Below are positions 44,777 through 56,415 of a stretch of DNA of 64,000 nucleotides, piece after piece. Under the pieces are notes generated by a model, which was not told the origin of the DNA, made no database searches, and worked only from the letters and a program-made list of their open reading frames with translations. Origin of the DNA: Macropodus opercularis (Eukaryota; Chordata; Actinopteri; Anabantiformes; Osphronemidae); assembly GCA_030770545.1 (NCBI GenBank), contig CM061106.1:11726501-11790500 (forward strand), read 5' to 3'. The position numbers were made by a program, and so were the translations under genes. Every line of letters starts with the position of its first letter. The stretch's first letter is position 1.

Positions 44777-45264
44777 TGTTGTGTTTCGACCTCCCCTCTG
44801 CAAGGGGGCAGAGTGGAGTAAGCACTGTTGGTGTCAGGTCAGGTTTTGACACCAGATCATGTGTGCCACCAGCTGTTGAGGATTTCCCCTGCTTAGACCT
44901 TCCCATATATACTGACCTTTTCTGTGGGACTGGTGCTAGTGTGTCTTCTCGTGTCTCCTGGTTTCCTGGTTTCCTGACTCGACTCCCTCATCCCCGACCT
45001 CTGGTTCTTAGGTTTGACGTACCTACGGTTTTGTCGATTGACTGTCAGCTAATTGGTTTAGCTCCTGCTTAGGCAGCGTTTTGAGTTTGTATTTCAAGTC
45101 GTTAGTTTATTGTCTCTGGCCGTGCAGTCTTTTGTTTGCTTTCGTTGCCCACCCAGCTTTGCTGTGACCTTATGTTAGCCCGAAATAAAAGTTTGAAACC
45201 AAGCAACTGGTCTCAGTGGTGACTGCGTGTGGATCCTTAGTTTTGTTTTGGTCAGTTTGTAACA
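44777..45264 (+). repeat. 3' LTR of the gypsy/sushi element
   Basis: 488 bp, matching the 5' LTR except for about five substitutions and one missing T near 45110. It ends GTAACA, directly upstream of the Ig-receptor tail. Confidence 0.92.
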
Positions 45265-45394
45265 ATAAATGCAGCATCAACGATTTTGGAGAGTCTCCTT
45301 CCAGCTGGGTGTCTGTCTCAGGTCAGCAGCTTCACTCGAAGTCAACAACATGAATTCATCCACATTTTCCTCAGCAGCTGGATTCTCTCCACAG

Positions 45395-45955
45395 AAGAAC
45401 CTTCAACCCCTGTGATGTCTACCTCAGATCTTCTTCCCACCTCTACTCCAGCTGCTCCGGTTCCTGTGACCCATGTGACTCTGGCAACTCCTCATATTCC
45501 TGACTCATCCGCCTCAGTTCCAGTCCTCAGTCTGCTTGTCCACCTGTTCGTGTTCTGTCCCTACTTCATCTCCACCTTCCTCGTGGTGTCTCTGTATCGA
45601 CACAGACCAACAGGTAACTCCACCTCACGACACACAAAGCATCTGAAGATTCTCAGGTGAGGTTATAAGTTGACTCATGACGTCCGAAATCAACCTTAAC
45701 CTCTTAACCGGGAGGACTCACCTCCAGCTACTGAACCTGGTTGAGGGTCCAGATGCTGTGACTCAGCTTCCAGATGACACAAACCTTGACATGCATGCAA
45801 GTTTAGTATTGATGTGTTTTACCATTGTTTTTAAGCTGTGTGTAAATGCTCTGACTCCCTTGAAAGAAAATGACGTTTCCATCTCCATGGCAACAGCAGC
45901 ATCCAGTCAGGACTTTGAGGAGGTAGCGGAGGTCACCACGGAGCAAAGATTCTGA
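45395..45955 (+). pseudogene. C-terminal part of a fish Ig-type receptor (transmembrane exon and tail)
   Basis: Exon 45395-45613 (phase 1-1; acceptor tccacag, donor gtaact) encodes a Ser/Thr/Pro stalk and a membrane segment (VPVLSLLVHLFVFCPYFIST) followed by a basic stop-transfer (SLYRHRPTG). A last exon ends ISMATAASSQDFEEVAEVTT then EQRF and a TGA at 45953. The stalk, FCPYFIST, SLYRHRPTG and VTTE-x-x-F tail are, from memory, the pattern of a fish Ig-domain receptor family (CD300/pIgR-like). No Ig exon is found upstream in the window; the gypsy 3' LTR ends only 130 bp before the stalk exon. The gene was probably cut off or displaced by rearrangement. AATAAAA near 46040 may be its poly-A signal. 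Confidence 0.5.
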
Positions 45956-45959
45956 GCTG

Positions 45960-46640
45960 CACACATCAAATGATGACCTAAACATATTCAACAATGTTGT
46001 TTGAAATGTGACTTTACTGTCAGACACGTGATTCTGAATATAATAAAAATGTAGCTTTTACTTCAGTGTAACTTCAGTGTTATTCTTCAGTGATGGACGT
46101 CTAGTCCTGGTCACGGTGCCGCTGGTTTTCTGCACAATGCTCTTGATTGTGATGTGACATCGTTACAGCTTCAAGCTGCGGCTTCATTCGTGGAACCAGT
46201 TTTTATCATCCTTAACCCAGACACCAACTGGCAGCTCTGGTTTTAGTGGGAACATTTCCAGTGAGTTTATCTCCAGATCATTAGAAGAATGTGTCATCAC
46301 ACACAAACACTCTGTTGGCGGACTGTGGAGCAGTTCTTCTCCTTCCACACAAGAGCGCTGCTGGACACTCTACGCACCAGGTCAGTCAGTGGTTTCTCCT
46401 GATGATAAAAGCCACCGTTCAGCCATAGAGAGGAAAAAGCTCCGTCTAATATCGGTTTGCTTTGAGGTTTCTATTAGTTTCTCTATTTTTTTCAGGTTGA
46501 ACAGAACTTTAAACCGTAGCAGGCAACCACAGACTCCAGTTTATTCTCTGCTCTGTGTTCAGGTAATAAAGTGGCTTTTCGCCCAGTCAGTCAGTTGGTG
46601 GCTAAACTGTGTGTGTGTGTGTGTGTAATATAGTCCATTA
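45960..46640. other. Flank of the Ig-receptor tail, no gene seen
   Basis: Short ORFs only; a (GT)n microsatellite lies at 46609-46625. Confidence 0.3.
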
Positions 46641-47058
46641 CAACCACACACACAAACCAGAAAACAAATTCCAACAACAAAAATGTTTGACCGCGTAAGG
46701 ACTAGGTCACACAAAACTGAATAAGTCACTGCACCGAACAGGGAAACACCAGACGGGTCTGTGTAGGTTCTGTAAATCAGAGGAGTCAGTAGAACACGTG
46801 TTATGTCTCTGTCAAGCATAGAGGTCAGAGAGGGAGACATTGAGGAGATCACTGGAAACACAGGAGACACAGGATTAGATCTGAAACACAGACTCAGTCA
46901 GTCAAGAAGATATAGAACATTACTGACATTTCTGGAAGACACAGGACTAATAGGTAGAGTGTAGTTGATCCACACTCCAGCACAGTAGGTGGCGGTAATG
47001 CACCTCAACACTAGATGTAACCCGCCATAAAACTAGAAGAAGAAGAAGAAGAAGAAGT
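46640..47058 (+). mobile_element. LINE 3' end with (AGA)n tail
   Basis: It encodes the last zinc-binding-like segment of an RNase H LINE (HRTGKHQTGLCRFCKSEESVEHVL) and ends with 'cagtaggtggcggtaatgca' and a (AGA)n tail at 47034-47058. It lies just upstream of the 5' end of zinc-finger copy B. It could be the far end of the LINE fragment at 38.9-39.3 kb, now split by the gypsy element and the Ig tail, but that is not proven. Confidence 0.55.
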
Positions 47059-47192
47059 TATCGCGATATCCACGCGTGAGATCACTTTGCTATTTGAGTG
47101 GTCGTGCGGTTTTGTGAGATCTGGTTTCTTTGTGTTGCCTCGTAGTTACAGTCAGAGCTGAGATCTGTTGGATTTTAGCGACCAGAATCAAA

Positions 47193-47393
47193 ATGGATCA
47201 GCACCAGGTGGAAGTGAAAACACAGGACGTGGACGTTAATCAAGACCAGTTGAAGAGCGACACGGAGCAGGACCCGAGTTTAACCGAGCAGGACCGATCC
47301 ACTAGAATGAAGGAGCAGCAGGACAACGACCACGATGGAGCCACAGACCAACAGGTCGGTGCTGATCAGTTCACCGCTAAAAGCGGCTCATAG
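47193..47393 (+). CDS. 5' ORF of zinc-finger copy B
   Basis: ATG at 47193 opens a 66-codon acidic, Gln-rich ORF (MDQHQVEVKTQDVDVNQDQL ... FTAKSGS). It lies downstream of a CpG-bearing segment resembling a first exon (47060-47190). The last 43 codons match copy A at 19250-19378. No named domain is visible. It may be spliced at an internal gt rather than ending at the TAG. Confidence 0.4.
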   Translation: MDQHQVEVKTQDVDVNQDQLKSDTEQDPSLTEQDRSTRMKEQQDNDHDGATDQQVGADQFTAKSGS

Positions 47394-48991
47394 CGACACT
47401 AAAAGCCTGAACATGAGCCTCAGGCTCCGTCTGTCACCAGAACAAAGTGGTTGGTGTCAAACCTAGGAAGCAGTTTAGTCTTTGTCGGGCTGCAGACGTG
47501 GTGGGAGCCAACATGGCGGCTTTTCCCCGATGCTTTAGTGAAAACCCAGCAAACGAGTGTGGCTGGAAAAGCTTTGACTAAACAGTGATGATCCCAGAGG
47601 AAACATTAGAACAGACGTCCAACGATGTAGCAGCGAAATCTGGTTGATGCAGCTTGAACAGGACAGAAAAGAAGAACGAGCTTCAACAAAGAGATAAATG
47701 TATCAGTTAAAACATGAGGAAGCTCATTTAAATATCCAGGTCAGCGGAAAATGCTGAGTCACAGGATTGTTGTGCTTTTCTTCCCCTTTCACTGTTTGTA
47801 GGAAGCTCAGGTATGAATGGAGTTAATTTCTATCACAGGTCCTTCAAATGACTTAGTTCACCTGTTGACATGTCTCTAATGCTGCTATTCAGCAGTTTAG
47901 CTGTTTATGTAATATTAAATATTCACCACAATAGAAATGATGAATAATGTCTGAAAGTTGAGTCATGGCAACTGGACTTCTTCTAGTTAGGACTAGAAGA
48001 AGTCCAGTTGCCATGACTCAACTTTCAGACAACTTGACCTGGATGAATGAGAACCTTCACAGACAAATGATGAATAAATTCAAAGGAAAACCCAGTTTGT
48101 AGTGGGAGGCCCTGGTCTTGGAGGAGTTTGTGTATATGGAATTATTCTAGGTTATAGCTCTATAATTTCCATTTACAGTGCTCCTAGTATCTATATATAC
48201 AATTTAAATACAAACACAATACAAATTTTTTTGCATGCAATGTTATGCTTTGCATGAACATGTATATTATTGCACATTGTTTTTCAACTTGAGGTATTTG
48301 TACACTTTACATCTAATTATTATATCAGAATCAGAGAATTTTATTGCCAATTATGTTTTTGCATACAAGCAATTTGTTTTGGTGTCATAGCTTCCAGTAT
48401 ATAAGACAGTAACGACACATAGACAATAAATATAAGAAATAGAATGAATAATAAATATTAATATTTATCTTAACCTGTTTCTGTTTGTTACATTAATACC
48501 GTCTCAATGTAATTTGATCCTCGTTGACATTATAGTGCAGCAGTAAATCACCTTTACAGAGAAAGTAATTTGATGTCACAGAGGACAATGACTTCTATAC
48601 CATTAAACTCGTCACCATGGTCACAGTCACCCTACACTATTATTACTAGTTCTCATTGTAGACTTGTTTTAATTTTCGGCATTACAGTGACTTTGACAAA
48701 CTAGGAGAGAAAAGATTTAGATAATCACATCATCAATTTTCTATGTTTTACTGACCAGCACTAATTACACTGGATTACTGGACCTAATATTAATAATAAT
48801 AATGTGGTTAGACTTACTATACATTGCAGAGTAATAATCCTAAATTTTTAATGTCTGCTCATCATACTGTACATGTGTGGTTGACTGATGCTACCTAGTA
48901 CTGGTCTTACTCTTTTTGCTGCATACTCTGAGTCTGTTCTCTCTGCAGACATTGGTGAAGGATCCGTCACAAGAATAATATACTGAAAACA
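47265..48991 (+). repeat. Duplicated zinc-finger 5' unit, copy B
   Basis: Near-identical to 19250-20664. It differs by three main insertions: a 117-bp hairpin (47948-48064), a LINE-3'-end-like segment (about 48325-48470), and about 210 nt near 48640-48850. Confidence 0.8.
47948..48064. mobile_element. Hairpin insertion with perfect 40-bp arms and 13-bp target duplication
   Basis: Arms 47948-47987 and 47992-48031 are exact reverse complements around a 4-nt loop, followed by a 33-nt tail (cttgacctggatgaatgaga). It is flanked by AAATGATGAATAA at 47935-47947 and 48065-48077. Copy A has the empty site. The arm and tail match the terminal repeats of the Penelope-like element at 30605-31530. Confidence 0.85.
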
Positions 48992-51498
48992 AAACTTTAA
49001 TTTAATCACACATGTTCATTGTCTCAAAGAATCATTAACTATCAGGTATTTTATATAAAATTACCATCAACGTCCAGTTGACTCCTCTGATGTTCACCAA
49101 AGAAACAATTACCTGGTTCTCAAAGCTCAACTGCAAGACAGTACATTAATACGTAATACGTATGAGTAAATCTGTAGGTGCAGCAAACCACTTTGGAAAT
49201 TACCTATAGCAAAACATGTAGATGCATCTGTGATGTGTAACCAAATGGAATCACACCAGCAGTTTATTGGTTTGGAATAAATATGTGCTTGTCCACGTTA
49301 TACAAGCTGCTGGAAAGATGCAAAAGTCCTTCAGTCAACTGTTTTGAAATGTAGAAATGATCAACAAAAGTGCATGGTCATGTTTAGTCTATATACAAAG
49401 AATATCTGTTCAGTATACAACGAACTATAGTCTTTGTCCTTTTGTCATATTTTTAACATATCTCTCCTATTAACCACTGGTGTTGTCTGAGTGAGTTGAA
49501 TTCTGTGGTTTATGGTAAAGTTGTTTCCTCTTATCTGGGATGGAAGAACAGACGCTACAACCTCTGTGTCCTTTCTTCTCCACAGAGTCATCAACTGTAG
49601 CAACCACATTAAATGAACTATATTTGTTAACTGTACTTTCTTTAGGACGTTCAGTTTTATTGCTCAGGTCAGTTTGAAAACCCTCCAACTGTCCACAACA
49701 ACAACCTACTTAGCCACTTGTACCTGTAAAAACTTGGACATTCAATTAATCATAGTTGTAATATTAAATTAAATTATAAATCTGACAAACAGATATTAAC
49801 AAACTCAGTTTGATTACTTATTTAATTACTAGATTACCCCCTGGATAGTGTTTGTGGACCACAGCTTGACTCACTTAGGTTCTAAGATAATCTTATGTAT
49901 GAAGGTATCACTCATTTTGTGGAATGAAGAAAAATCTTTGGTGTTTTGTTAGTTTATGGATGAAGTGGGACTCGGTTCATTTTCCACTGAAGATGTGGAT
50001 CCACTGCTTATTGTTCTGCAGAAAACCAAAGGACATTATACAATATGTACTAAGTAATTTACATTGACAAGATGTAAGTTATTACTGAAGTATAACAGCA
50101 CTAGTTGTTGAATGTTAAAGTATACGTACCTTTCTCTGGTCACATGATAAATGAAAGTGTGCAGATAACTTTGCATAGACCAAAGTACTGAAGCACGACT
50201 ACAACTGATGCAACGTAAAACAATCTAACTTAGAGGGACAGGTCTATTATTGTTTTGCCCAAATAATGAAGCTGGGTCCAGTTGCAGAATGACTTGTTTC
50301 ACATGAGCCAAATAACCACATAAATAAATAGATGGATAAATACGTATTTAAGTTGCTCATTAGTGTCGATGTTAAATGCTGTGTGAGAAAATTATACACA
50401 CAAAAAGCTGGTGTACACATGTGTAATTTTGTGTCACTTCACATAATAAATGTAATGTACAAACGCATGTTGTAATATAATGTAATGAGTAGCTTTACAA
50501 TTCCGCTAGTGAATTAGTAGTGGGTGGCTGAGAGTCGCATAGACACACAACCAGTAACACTCACGCCTACGGGCAATTTAGAGTTTTCCAATCTGCCTAA
50601 GTGCACATCTTTGGACTGTGGAAGGAAGACAGAGACCCCGGAGAGAAACCACACAGACACTGGGAGAACATGCAAATATTATTAACAGACATAATAATAA
50701 TTATTATTGTTGTTGTTGTTATTATTATTCTTAGCATAATCATTTGAGCATTTTCAGCAGGCTCCTTTCCTTTAGCTTTAATAGAATTTCCATTGTGCAC
50801 TCTGCAAAGTCTCACAACTCTTCTACGAGGCTGCAACAGTGTAGCAGCTGCTCATTACTTTTACAGCTTTGAGGCTTAAGGCCTAAAATGCTTAAATATC
50901 CTCTCACTGGGTTTCTCCTTAATATCTCAGCCTGCATTGAAATGTACTGTTAACATCAACATCCGTTCTGACAGTATCCTAGTATAATAAAAAGTTCTGG
51001 GGACCTTGCTGTCTTTTGGTATTGTAGTCATTTGTGCCATCGTAAGTTATTTTCTCCTCTCCAGTTGCAGAATGACTTGTTGTGTACTTGTGACTTTTAA
51101 GTTTCTCATTAGTGTCTACATTTAGTGCTTTGTGAGAAAATTGTACACACAAAAAGCTGGTGTACACAAATGTGCAGTTTTTTTGTGTCGCTTTGTTGGA
51201 GGAACAGGTTTTATTCAATGCCAAAGTCTGGGAAAAGGGGTCAATAGTGTAATAGTTACTCATCATTATTTCAACAACTTTGAGGCTTAGAAGGCCTGAA
51301 ATAATTAAACCTCCTCTCACAGGGGTTTTCCCTAATATCTTCGCCTGCATTGACATGTACCATTACCATCAACTTCCATTCCTCTAAGCTCTCTGACAAT
51401 GTGCTAGTATAGTCAAATGCAACAGAAGTAGACCATGTTGGTGTTTTTTTTGCCACCCTGAGATTTAATATTCTCCTCTTCTATATCTGTCACTGTAG
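48992..51498 (+). other. Intron of zinc-finger copy B
   Basis: No exon is certain. A segment is tandemly duplicated: about 50271-50450 with 50845-51060 corresponds to about 51059-51200 with 51258-51498 (shared 'ccagttgcagaatgacttgt', 'cacaaaaagctggtgtacac', 'ctttgaggctta'). A SINE fragment lies at 50519-50670, minus strand, and an (ATT)n/(GTT)n microsatellite at about 50688-50730. The 72-codon minus ORF at 49470-49688 is unrecognised. Confidence 0.45.
50519..50670 (-). repeat. SINE body fragment
   Basis: The minus strand reads gtttgcatgttctcccagtg and onward, the body of the SINE family intact at 28.2 kb. The tRNA head is missing. Confidence 0.5.
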
Positions 51499-52519
51499 AA
51501 ACCCAGAGGTAGAAGGACTTCAAGGCTGCATCTCTGTCAGCAATGTGACCAAGCCTTCACCAGACCATCAGAGCTAAAGAAGCATCAGAAGGTTCACTCT
51601 GGAGAGAAACCATACAGCTGTGACCACTGTGGAAAAGCTTTCACTACAAGACGTGACCTAAAGACCCATCAGCAGATTTATACAGGAGAAAGACCGTACA
51701 CCTGCAATGAATGTGGAGCAGCTTTCCAAAGCTCACAGACTTTGAAAATCCACTGTCGTATTCACACTGGAGAGAAACCTCACTCATGTGAACAGTGTGG
51801 AAAAACATTTTCTCGGCTCGATCACTTACGTACACACCAACTATCCACACTGGAGAGAAACCTCACTGTTGTGAACAGTGTGGAAAAGCGTTCTCACAGC
51901 CCAGTAGTTTGCGAACACACCAACGTATCCACACTGGAGAGAAACCTCACTGGTGTGAACATTGTGGAAAAGCTTTCTCTGACCGTAGTAGCTTACTGAG
52001 ACACCAACGTATTCACACTGGAGAGAAACCTCACTGGTGTGAAACGTGTGGAAAAGTGTTTTCTCGTTTTTGTCACTTACTCATACACCAACGTATTCAC
52101 ACTGGAGAAAAACCTCATTCATGTGAACAGTGTGGAAAAGTGTTTACTCATCCTGGTCACTTAATTGTACACAAACGTAGTCACACTGGAGAGAAACTTC
52201 ATTCATGTGAACAGTGTGGAAAAGCATTCTCACATCCCAGTACTTTACGGATACACCAACGTATTCACACTGGAGAGAAACCTCACTCCTGTGAACAGTG
52301 TGGAAAAGTGTTTACTCATCCTGGTCACTTAATTGTACACAAACGTAGTCACACTGGAGAGAAACCTCATTCATGTGAACAGTGTGGAAAAGTGTTCTCA
52401 CAGTCCAGTAGTTTACGGACACACACTGGTGTGAACAGTGTGGAAAATCATTCTCTCGTTCTTCCAGCCTAGCCAAACACCAGTGTATTCACATTGGAGA
52501 AAGACCTAGTTCTTGTTAA
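51499..52519 (+). pseudogene. C2H2 zinc-finger copy B, frameshifted finger exon
   Basis: Homologous to exon A at 24939, with the same acceptor context (ctgtag) and first finger. About 12 finger units are visible. The frame is broken twice: one base is missing at 51841-51842 (inside the fourth finger's H-x3-H), and a 28-nt deletion near 52426 fuses two fingers. Together the changes do not restore the frame. Finger 2 also ends with Tyr instead of the last zinc-binding His (TAT at 51679-51681). The array carries different contact residues from copy A (QPSSLRT, DRSSLLR, HPGHLIV twice, HPSTLRI), so it diverged before decaying. The final TAA (52517-52519) sits at the same place as in copy A. Confidence 0.85.
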
Positions 52520-53560
52520 AGTTGTAAAACCTTCTCTGCCTACTCCTTCCTAAAATGCCACCAGTGTATTTACACTGCACAGAAACTTTCAGTGGAGAAA
52601 CATCTGCTAACATCATATCCAGCATAACATAAACAACATAAACTGTTTCACACTAGAGATCAACAGTGGATAATGCTTTTAAATTGTTTTGCTGCAGCAA
52701 GCAACAAATGTTCACAGAACTAAATCTTTATGATGTGGAAACGTTTAAACCAGTTTTTTTGTGTGTGTTTTGTTAGTGTTTTATAAGGTCCCATTTTCTA
52801 GAAACCTGTGGCCGAACATCAAGATGTCAACGCTGGAGAAGCATGAATACATTTGTAAAAGTTTTCCTAGTACATAGACGTCTTTAAACATAGCCTAGTT
52901 ATTCTTTAGCTGCAGGTTTCTCTACTTTCTGTCTAAAACTCATTGGAGATGAACTGCACCTGGAAAACCGATCAGACTAGGAGCCAGAGACAAAACGCTT
53001 TGATCAGGTCAGATAGTTTCTAACTTTTCTAGCAGTAAAGCTGTCGTCTGTGCAGAAAGTCATGAATAATTACACCCTGTTCTATAAAACATCAAGCTGC
53101 TAAGCCGACACCTGAACCAATCAGATCCTAGATGAGGTGAGATCCAGGCGTTTACCATCATCCCCTGAGGGTCTGCAGTCGCTGGAAACATCAGCAGCCT
53201 CTGGCTCCAAAACCTTCAGCTGCTTTGCCCTTGTGAGATCACGGCTGCCTACGTATGCATGACGTCAGAGCACGTTGGGATCAAAGTGGACAGAAATTAA
53301 CCAGCAGGCACCGATCACTGGTGATGGAACTTGAGCAGAATTTAACAAGCCTCCAGATGAACCAACTCTCTCACAGTGATTATCTTTGTTTTCACTCTAG
53401 TCAGTGTAATTTGACTTTATTGTTTTATTTACCACAGACTTTAATTATGTGTCATGTTTAATCTGCCAGTTGTTATTTTGGCATTTTCTTATTTTGTATG
53501 TAACTGTTTTCAAATTATGGAATTAAAGCGTCTCAATAAGGCTGTGGCATTTCTTCTTTT
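52520..53560. other. 3' flank of zinc-finger copy B, no gene seen
   Basis: It begins with the same vestigial finger as in copy A (LKCHQCIHT, about 52550). The rest is non-coding. Confidence 0.4.
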
Positions 53561-53561
53561 C

Positions 53562-54417
53562 ATAGAAATGTTTCTATCCAGGAAGCTGAGAAAATTTGGT
53601 AGAGACCACAGATTTATTCTCCAGTTAGGTTTCACTTCACATCTGTAAAGAATAGGCTCCTTATGAGAACAGAGGTGCTGAGGGTAGTGAGTAGGTGTGA
53701 ACTCTCAATTACTGTTACTCCTCCAACCATTACAGGGTTGTTAAGTGTGTCCTTCATGGACTTGAAGTGGTCTTGATCTTCTTGGGCATAGCTGGAAGGG
53801 CAGCCTGGTAGATGGAGAAGTTGTGTCTGTGGCCTCCACCTCTGTTTTGAGAGGGGCTGTTTATCAGTATGTCTAACGCTTCTCTAACTGTTCAAACAGT
53901 CTTCTTTGTCCAGAATCTCCAAACAAGTGGCCTTTGTCTTTTTAGTGGAGATCCACTGCTGATACTGTTACTGACATGTTGTTCCTCCTGTGCTGGTTCA
54001 TCCTCTTGTTTGTTTGTTTGTTTGTTGTGTAACATGTCCTTTATTTAATACCTCAAACCGAATAGAAGGAAGGTCTCACGAGAAGGAAACAGGCTGAAGG
54101 GACTTACTGGAGGTGACCACTTGTTTTCTTGATTTTGTAGACAGATTTGGTGCAGCTCAATGACTGATAACAGACCAGGGAACAGAATTGAAAAAACAGG
54201 TAAAACACTACATTCCACATTAGATGAGTCAGCCAGACTCTGGCCCAGGGCAATAAAAGGAGCTTTTGTGGTACTTATCACCTGCAGACACTATGTTGCG
54301 CCTCATATGTTTTGGTGTCTGGTCCTTTGGATGCCCAAGCTTCTGTCTGAGTGTGTTGGTGGGTTTGAAGTAGACGGTATGTTGCTGTTTCCAAACATTC
54401 TTTTGAAGGACTAAGGA
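53562..54417 (-). mobile_element. Penelope-like element, degraded and interrupted
   Basis: It parallels 30690-31360 (ctccagttaggtttcacttc; cctccacctctgttttgaga; tgctggttcatcctcttg; tgttttggtgtctggtcctt). About 280 nt at 54010-54290, starting with a (TTTG)n run, interrupt the GIY-YIG region. It is not coding. Confidence 0.55.
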
Positions 54418-54439
54418 CAGTTTCTTAACGTCGTCCCAC

Positions 54440-55235
54440 CGGAGGCCTGCATAATTGGAGACGGGATAAATAAGCGGAAGGAAGCGTTGTGTCTCTCTCT
54501 CTCTCTCCTCTTCCGGTTAGTTGACTTCTTGTTTGTTGCAGCTGTGGGACGAAGGTGAGTCCAGATCGCCAGGTATGTGGTGCTATCAACGCTATTGTTT
54601 TGTTAAGCCCGATTGTTGCTCTGCATGTGGTTCGGCGCAGAACGGGTTAATCTCCGTCAGTGCAGGTGACTGTAATAATCACTTGGCGTATGTTTAGCTC
54701 GCAGGTAGCGATGCTAGTTGGCGAGGGTGCGTACGTGAAGCAGACCTGAGGGACTGGGGAGAGCAGCCAGAGCCACTGCTGCTTTGCTTTGCTTGGTCTT
54801 TGTGTTTTGTTCTGTTTTGTCTTCATTTGTTTGTTTTGTCTTTTGTTTGTTTTGTGCTTTGGTTGATGGGCTCAACTAATATGTAGTGTTTTAGCATGTT
54901 TTTCTTGTTGCATGTTTTACTAACTCCAAACTAATTAAGTGCATGGTCTGTGTGTCGGCCTTGTGACTGGCCCTGGAGTTAAATTTTAATGTGCATGTCC
55001 TAAAATAAATAGTGTTTAGTTTTATAAGAAATTGTTTAAATGAAATAAAGTTTATTTTCTTATTACATACGTTCCTGGCTTATCGTGATATCTTAACTGT
55101 GTGGGAGGATCCATCAGCGAATTCAACGAATCCTACATTTTTAGATCTTTGGGTGAGAGTCCCAAGGTGGCGTAGTTAATTATAGTCACAGCTGTTTCTT
55201 ATGCCGCTCTCTAAATCTCGATCTGGCTACACATA
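54440..55235. other. LTR-like or promoter-like segment (uncertain)
   Basis: On the plus strand: TATA-like GATAAATAAG (near 54464), a pyrimidine tract (tctctctctctctctcctct), a good splice donor (AAGGTGAGTC, 54557-54566), and AATAAA near 55042. It ends in CTACACA at 55235. The order suggests either a retroviral LTR or a TOP-like first exon. The neighbouring gag-like ORF is on the opposite strand, so I cannot join them. Confidence 0.25.
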
Positions 55236-55396
55236 GGCATGGTCATAACTGAACCAGTGTTGGCCTGTCTGGTTCTTTTCGCAATCGGGCTGAAGTGTCG
55301 GCCGTCCTCACCTGTGTCTGCAGTGGAACCTGCTCTTGCAGCTCCGTGCTCTTCTTCTGTGGTTGAATCAGGAGCAGGGTTTGAGGTGAACGAGCC

Positions 55397-55720
55397 TTAA
55401 GTTGCTGTAGTTGTAGTGGTGGTAATAACGAACTTTGAAGCTGTTGTGGTTGCAGCAATGGTAATAGTTGTAGGGCAGGTGGACTTTGCAGCTGTTGTTG
55501 TTGCGGTGGTTGCAGCTTTTCTCAACTTTTGTTCGTCTTCTTTCAGTTTGTCACCCAAAATGTCAATCTGATTAATCTTTAATGAACCACCCTCTGGGAA
55601 CCCATATTGTTTTGTCCACACAGAAAGACAACTGATACTATTGTCTCCATATTTCTTCCTCATGATATCCACACTGGGACCCTGTGGCTCCAAGCCAACT
55701 TTACCATCACTGCTCCCCAT
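55397..55720 (-). pseudogene. Endogenous retrovirus gag-like fragment
   Basis: A minus-strand ORF starts MGSSDGK (myristoylation type) and holds WTKQYGFPEGGSL, a pattern I associate with matrix regions of fish endogenous retroviruses. It then runs into Thr/Ala-rich low complexity from a CAA/CTG-type repeat, while a neighbouring frame continues Gln/Pro-rich to 55243. It is probably an old, frameshifted copy. No pol or env was found beside it. Confidence 0.4.
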
Positions 55721-56415
55721 AAAGCAGCACTACGCGTAGTTGTACAGTCACAGATGTCTCTGTGAAAGTTTGATGCCAAATTAACGTGTCATATTATATT
55801 ATTTCTCTCTGCTTCACGTTTTGGCTTTGCCCTTTGACCCTTAGTGTCAAAATGAGCAAAGCAGAGAAATGTGGACACAGACTGTTTAACTAAATATTTA
55901 GTGAAGTCAGATCAACGACTATGAGTCTGATGTGTTGGACAAATCTTTATCACACTTTAAATCTTTTTTTTTGTGTCACATTAAGAAAATTTCTGACTGA
56001 GGTTGTTACGCTTCATGGAAGAAAAGGTTCAATGCATGTAGAAAACATTTGGTCCAATGAGCCTTGAATGTTCCTGCTTTGCTGCCAGTTAGAGGCCAAA
56101 TCCTTTCATGTTACAACCTTCACGTCATTTCTATGTGTTCACACTAACATCTATGGCTGTTCTGGCCCCTCAATCAAACTTTACACCTACTGTGGCCCAG
56201 AGTCAAAAAGTGTTTAGAGGGAAAGCTGTAGATTCTATTTGTTCTGATTCTTTAGTTTGATCTTCAGGATCCTGCTGCTCATCAGCTTCATCTCATGCGT
56301 CTCTGGTTCGTTGACTTTTATCTGTGTTTGTGTCACTGAATCATCCTGAGAAATAAGATTTGAAAACACATCATGGACACGTGAACCTGAGGTTCTCTGT
56401 GTCTCTGCTCTACAG
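55721..56415. other. Intergenic, no gene seen
   Basis: A short segment (cagtcacagatgtctctgtg) recurs at 18970, indicating a dispersed repeat. Nothing else is recognised. Confidence 0.3.

Larger units (their letters stand above)
39962..45264 (+). mobile_element. Full-length Ty3/gypsy (Tf1/sushi-type chromovirus) LTR retrotransposon
   Basis: The 5,303-bp element has LTRs of 489 and 488 bp, a self-priming-type primer site, gag, a -1 frameshifted pol (protease, RT, RNase H, integrase, chromodomain) and a polypurine tract. The LTRs differ by about five substitutions and one 1-nt indel by eye (about 1%), so insertion was recent. Gag and pol are open except for a stop inside the chromodomain. No clear target-site duplication is seen (left flank GTTTA, right flank ATAAA). 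Confidence 0.92.

Noticed and set aside
54440..55720. A single ERV with LTR at 54.4-55.2 kb and gag at 55.4-55.7 kb
   Set aside because: The LTR-like signals read on the plus strand and the gag-like ORF on the minus strand, and no primer site or polypurine tract joins them; kept as two uncertain entries.
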